The position numbers and the translations under genes are program-made. From an uncultured Lachnospiraceae bacterium (lineage in GTDB: Bacteria > Bacillota > Clostridia > Lachnospirales > Lachnospiraceae): DNA of 53,667 nt. This document shows, piece by piece, positions 50,363 to 53,667 of this stretch (positions within the stretch are counted from its first letter, which is position 1; the number at the start of each line of letters is the position of its first letter). The notes under the pieces are model-generated. The model saw nothing but the letters and a program-made list of their open reading frames with translations, did not search any database and was not told the DNA's origin. The stretch covers positions 1 through 53,667 of the forward strand of contig CACWJQ010000013.1 in the NCBI GenBank assembly GCA_902761225.1, in the 5' to 3' direction.

Positions 50363-52592
50363 TATCTTTCTCCTGTTCTTTTATCTTATTCTGTGGAAGT
50401 ATGTTCATAAGCAGCATCTCCAGCTTCTCGCTATCGACCGGCTTGGACAGATAACCGTCAAACCCTGCTTCAATATACATTTCCCTTGCTCCCGATATTG
50501 CATTTGCCGTGAGCGCTATGGCGGGTGCATTAAGATTGTGACCCGATCCTCTTAATTTCTTAAGAGTCTCCAGTCCGTCCATATCCGGCATCATATGGTC
50601 TATGAAAAGTGCATCATAGGTATTGGACGAATTAAGTGTCAGCGCTTCACTGCCGGAGCTTGCCGTATCTATCTGTATCTGAGTCTTCTTGAGAAGATTC
50701 CTCATCACCAGCAGATTGATATCGGTATCATCCACCACCAGTATCCTGGCATCGGGTGCATGGAACATCTCACTGTATTCAGGTATGCCCTTTCCCGAGT
50801 GTCTGTATTTCAGGTCATATTTTCCTATTTCTTCTGAAGATACAGCCTGCTGAACTATGGTAAAGGACATGCAGGTTCCCCTGCCATATTCACTCTCAAC
50901 CTCAAGTCTGCTTCCCATAAGATGAAGAAGCTGGCTTGTGATACTCATTCCCAGACCGGTACCCTCTATCTGCCTGTTTCTCTTTTCATCTATACGCTGG
51001 TAGGGCTTGAGCAGCTTCTCCAGGTCTTCGGGCTTCATACCGATACCTGTATCCGTAACGGAAAGTGTCAGTGCGATATTGCGGCCGTCACTGCCTGCTC
51101 CTTCTTCCATATCCTTATAGGAGAACTTAAGTGTCACAGATCCCTTTTCGGTGTACTTGACGGCATTGGTCAGAATATTCAGGGCACACTGTCTGATCCT
51201 GATCTCATCACCCACCAGATCCTTCGGAATATGGGGATCCACCTCCACGCAGAACTTAAGTCCCTTTTTCTCAGCTCTGCCGGATATGATATTGACAAGG
51301 TTGTTCACCATCGAGAAAAGTTCATACCGGACAGGGATGATCTCCATCTTGCCTTCCTCAACCTTGGACAGATCCAGGATATCATTGATCAGCGCAAGGA
51401 GAGTCTTTCCGGCGGACATGATCCCCGAAGCATATCCCCGTATCTCTTCCTCACTGCTTTCACGGAGGATCATCTCATCCATTCCGATAACCGCATTGAT
51501 CGGGGTACGGATCTCGTGTGACATATTGGCAAGAAATCTGCTCTTTGCCGCATTCGCATCATCCGCGATCTTCTTCTGTCTTTCGAGTTCCTCGGTATAA
51601 TGTATATGATCCGTCTCATCAGAAAGTGCGTACAGCTTTCCGTAATCCTGTCCGTTACGTATCAGACTGTTTTCCTCCACGGAATAGAAATGATCCTTTA
51701 TCTTCAGATATTCCTTTTTGGCAACAGCATCGGTAAGAAGGGGGAGGATCCGGTCGGCTCCGCGGTCTTTGCCTGCAGCAAGCTCAGGATATAATTCTTC
51801 AGCCGGCTCGTTAAAATACTTTATCGCACCTTCATTATCAACTGCTATTATCCCTTCGGATATCCTGTCTATAATGAATTCCTTTGCAATCTCCCTTGTG
51901 CCAAGCAGATCGAAGGATATTATTGCAATGAGCATCATTATGGTACCGATAAAGTAACCGATCATTGATACATCATAGAAATCAGACAGGCTGAACATAT
52001 GTGTCAGCTGGGCAACCAGGAAAAATGCCTGCACAAATGTCGCCATCATGACTGTGATCAGACTGTTTCTGGTAACTTTCTTTTTTTCCTTCCTGAGAGC
52101 CCTGAACAGGCACACAAGGGCACAGCCAGCCAGCATGAACTGGAATGCCATGTTAAAGTGATGCATTATTCCGTTGCCGTGCTGAAGCCTGGGGAATATA
52201 CCGCTTGTATCGTAATAAATATCGGTATAGTAAAGGGTGTGATTCTGAAGATTGAATATTGTTATATAGATCACCGCATCGATGATCATCATCACATTCT
52301 TGATCTTTGACGGGATCCTGACTCCGACAAGTTCCATTATGAACAGGAAGACAAAATACGGATACCACGTCCTGCCAAGATACGAGAACTGGAGAGCGGA
52401 GATATATGCACTCTCATTTTCTGCCTTCAGTTCCAGAACATAGCCCATATTGTTGACCAGTGCCGCTATGCTTCCTATGAGCAGATATGAATGCAGCCTT
52501 CCCTTAATGTTCCTGAACACTATCCATGCTTCAAGGAACAATCCGATAATGGACGCATATTGAAGTGTAAGAAGTACATCTCTCAGATCCAT
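50355..52592 (-). CDS. Hybrid sensor histidine kinase with receiver domain
   Basis: The 745-residue protein has seven helices in the first 235 residues (7TM histidine kinase sensor type), a PAS-like segment (about 240-300), HisKA with MSHEIRTPINAVIG (the phospho-His), HATPase with NILTNAVKYTEKG, DTGIGM and GTGLGMS, then a receiver domain with the DDTD pocket and FIDHMMPDMDG phospho-Asp. No DNA-binding output is present, so it passes phosphate to an unknown partner. The start at 52592 has GGAG about ten bases upstream; an open frame to 52670 would add 26 residues. Confidence 0.92.
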   Translation of the reverse strand: MDLRDVLLTLQYASIIGLFLEAWIVFRNIKGRLHSYLLIGSIAALVNNMGYVLELKAENESAYISALQFSYLGRTWYPYFVFLFIMELVGVRIPSKIKNVMMIIDAVIYITIFNLQNHTLYYTDIYYDTSGIFPRLQHGNGIMHHFNMAFQFMLAGCALVCLFRALRKEKKKVTRNSLITVMMATFVQAFFLVAQLTHMFSLSDFYDVSMIGYFIGTIMMLIAIISFDLLGTREIAKEFIIDRISEGIIAVDNEGAIKYFNEPAEELYPELAAGKDRGADRILPLLTDAVAKKEYLKIKDHFYSVEENSLIRNGQDYGKLYALSDETDHIHYTEELERQKKIADDANAAKSRFLANMSHEIRTPINAVIGMDEMILRESSEEEIRGYASGIMSAGKTLLALINDILDLSKVEEGKMEIIPVRYELFSMVNNLVNIISGRAEKKGLKFCVEVDPHIPKDLVGDEIRIRQCALNILTNAVKYTEKGSVTLKFSYKDMEEGAGSDGRNIALTLSVTDTGIGMKPEDLEKLLKPYQRIDEKRNRQIEGTGLGMSITSQLLHLMGSRLEVESEYGRGTCMSFTIVQQAVSSEEIGKYDLKYRHSGKGIPEYSEMFHAPDARILVVDDTDINLLVMRNLLKKTQIQIDTASSGSEALTLNSSNTYDALFIDHMMPDMDGLETLKKLRGSGHNLNAPAIALTANAISGAREMYIEAGFDGYLSKPVDSEKLEMLLMNILPQNKIKEQEKDNG

Positions 52593-52748
52593 ATCATGGT
52601 TTCTCCGGATTCGGGCCGTCTTATGCAGCAGATCGTAATCTATATTAAAAAATATAATACTTATGGGCATTCAAGTCAAAAATGACTGAATTTATGAAGC
52701 CCTTAATACCGTACAGTGATCGTTATATCCTGGCCACCGGTCAGGGCA

Positions 52749-53667
52749 TTATTTCAGCAGCCTCGTACTGCTGTAGATATTATACTGCTGTATCCTTTCA
52801 TATCTCGATATGTTACTGTTAAGATCATCCACAAGCCTGTCCCATTCGCCCGGATCTGAAGGAGCCTCACTGTCCTTAACATATATATCCGCACACAGCT
52901 GACCATCTCTCATGTAGGGCTTTACCGAGACAATGCAGGGATGTATCTCCTTCACTCTTTCTTCGATCCTTTTTACGGATATATTCTCTCCGTTTAGGAG
53001 AGTGATCTGCGAATCCTTCCTCCCCCTGAGATATACCTTGTTGTTCCGTACAGTTCCGATATCACCGGTGAGGAAATAACCGTCCTCATTAAAAGCGGCC
53101 TTTGTTGCCTCTTCATCATTAAAGTATCCGATGAAGATATTATCTCCCTTTACCGCAAGCTCGCCGTACCCATCCTCATCCGGGTCAAGGACCACCACAT
53201 CTATATCCTCGAATACCGTACCCACACTCTCCATATCCTCTTCACCGGGATAATCTATGGAAAATCCGGAGGACGTCTCGGAAAGAGCATAGGCATTCAT
53301 CATATACATTCCCGCTTCCTTATAAGCATTTCTGACCTCGGGATACAGCTTTGCCCCACCGCAGAAAAGGTACTTCATCCTTCCTCCGAAGAGTGTCGCA
53401 AGGCTTATGCCCCCTGATACGGACGCATCATAGAATCTCATATAGATAATGGGAACCGCAGAGAAGATGGTAGGATGGATCTGCATCATCTCCTGAGCCA
53501 TTTCAGATATTGAACCCGCGAGATATATCTCAAATCCGAAGACCAGTGAGTATATGAAGTTATATATCGAACCATATGTATGATTGAGGGGAAGGAACAG
53601 ATAACATATATCATCCACCCCTACAGGCACTCTTCTTCCGAGAGATCTCCATCCGGAAAAAACATTT
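52749..53667 (-). CDS. AMP-binding enzyme (acyl-CoA synthetase-like), N-terminus outside window
   Basis: The frame is open across the window edge, so the protein is partial at its N-terminus. The visible part has YLFLPLNHTYGSIYNF, the central NAYALSETSSGFSIDYPG, GELAVKGDNIFIGYFND, YFLTGDIG and the hinge GRKDSQITLLNGENISVKRIEE, as in long-chain acyl-CoA synthetases. The C-terminal Lys expected in the family lies near the end (YNIYSSTRLLK). The substrate is not known. Confidence 0.88.
   Translation of the reverse strand, partial: NVFSGWRSLGRRVPVGVDDICYLFLPLNHTYGSIYNFIYSLVFGFEIYLAGSISEMAQEMMQIHPTIFSAVPIIYMRFYDASVSGGISLATLFGGRMKYLFCGGAKLYPEVRNAYKEAGMYMMNAYALSETSSGFSIDYPGEEDMESVGTVFEDIDVVVLDPDEDGYGELAVKGDNIFIGYFNDEEATKAAFNEDGYFLTGDIGTVRNNKVYLRGRKDSQITLLNGENISVKRIEERVKEIHPCIVSVKPYMRDGQLCADIYVKDSEAPSDPGEWDRLVDDLNSNISRYERIQQYNIYSSTRLLK

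Noticed and set aside
50922-51521. Plus-strand frame of 199 codons
   Set aside because: It is antisense to the HisKA and HATPase parts of the kinase, which carry intact motifs.
1-53667. CRISPR array, rRNA, intact insertion sequence, replication origin
   Set aside because: No regularly spaced repeats, rRNA segments, transposase genes with terminal repeats or origin features were seen on either strand.

Overview
The window looks like a chromosomal segment of a low-to-mid GC Bacillota genome, most likely a gut or rumen Lachnospiraceae (Clostridia). This rests on the protein families present, strong AGGAGG-type ribosome sites, dense head-to-tail operons, lipoprotein ABC receptors and multi-TM GGDEF proteins. 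No 16S gene is present, so the taxonomy is inference. Nearly all genes lie on the minus strand. The only plus-strand genes are the amidase (2453) and the pair at 17531-20518.

Layout. 1-2300: an AT-rich patch with an FMN-type split-barrel protein and three small immunity-like genes (SUKH-like, unknown, barstar-like) without a visible toxin. It ends at a tRNA-Gly(TCC) whose 3' end is repeated 144 bp away, next to a GC-rich double-hairpin element. 2450-6100: cell-wall amidase, murG, GtrA membrane protein, D-2-hydroxyacid dehydrogenase. 6063-17311: a secreted lipoprotein, then one long operon: small unknown protein, SPL-type radical SAM enzyme, LicD, TldD, TldE-like partner, carbohydrate ABC ATPase, an FRG-domain protein, two sugar permeases and a receptor with a C-terminal membrane anchor. 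17531-20518: membrane-fused spermidine-synthase-like protein and acyltransferase with zinc ribbon. 20602-23617: GH25 lysozyme with repeat domain, followed 4 bp later by a membrane diguanylate cyclase. 23788-28616: complete liv branched-chain amino acid importer. 28865-32771: polytopic membrane protein with a charged repeat tail, Nudix hydrolase, second diguanylate cyclase. 32940-41912: sulfur amino acid region. 42223-46532: GH43, PTS IIC-like protein, GH3 lipoprotein. 46724-49768: ECF sigma factor with an ABC-2 exporter. 49901-52592: hybrid histidine kinase and a small anchored protein. 52749-end: partial AMP-binding enzyme.

The strongest regulatory finding is in the sulfur region. Two operons, mccB-mccA-metN-metI-metQ-adh-cmd and metY-GDSL, have matching promoters. 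Each has the same -35/-10 pair with a 17-bp spacer, an 18-bp palindrome TTTATC-N6-GATAAA 10 bp upstream of the -35, and a further half-site at the same spacing. Both transcripts begin with a short reading frame that has an excellent ribosome site and carries clustered Cys (mccB) or Cys/Met (metY) codons. The mccB leader also has a terminator with a seven-T tract and a competing 11-bp antiterminator stem, the layout of a classical amino-acid transcription attenuator. The metY leader has no terminator.

The second candidate system is the ten-gene operon at 7.0-17.3 kb, which combines a sugar importer, FRG protein, TldD/E protease, LicD and radical SAM enzyme. No CRISPR array, intact insertion sequence, rRNA or replication origin was seen.
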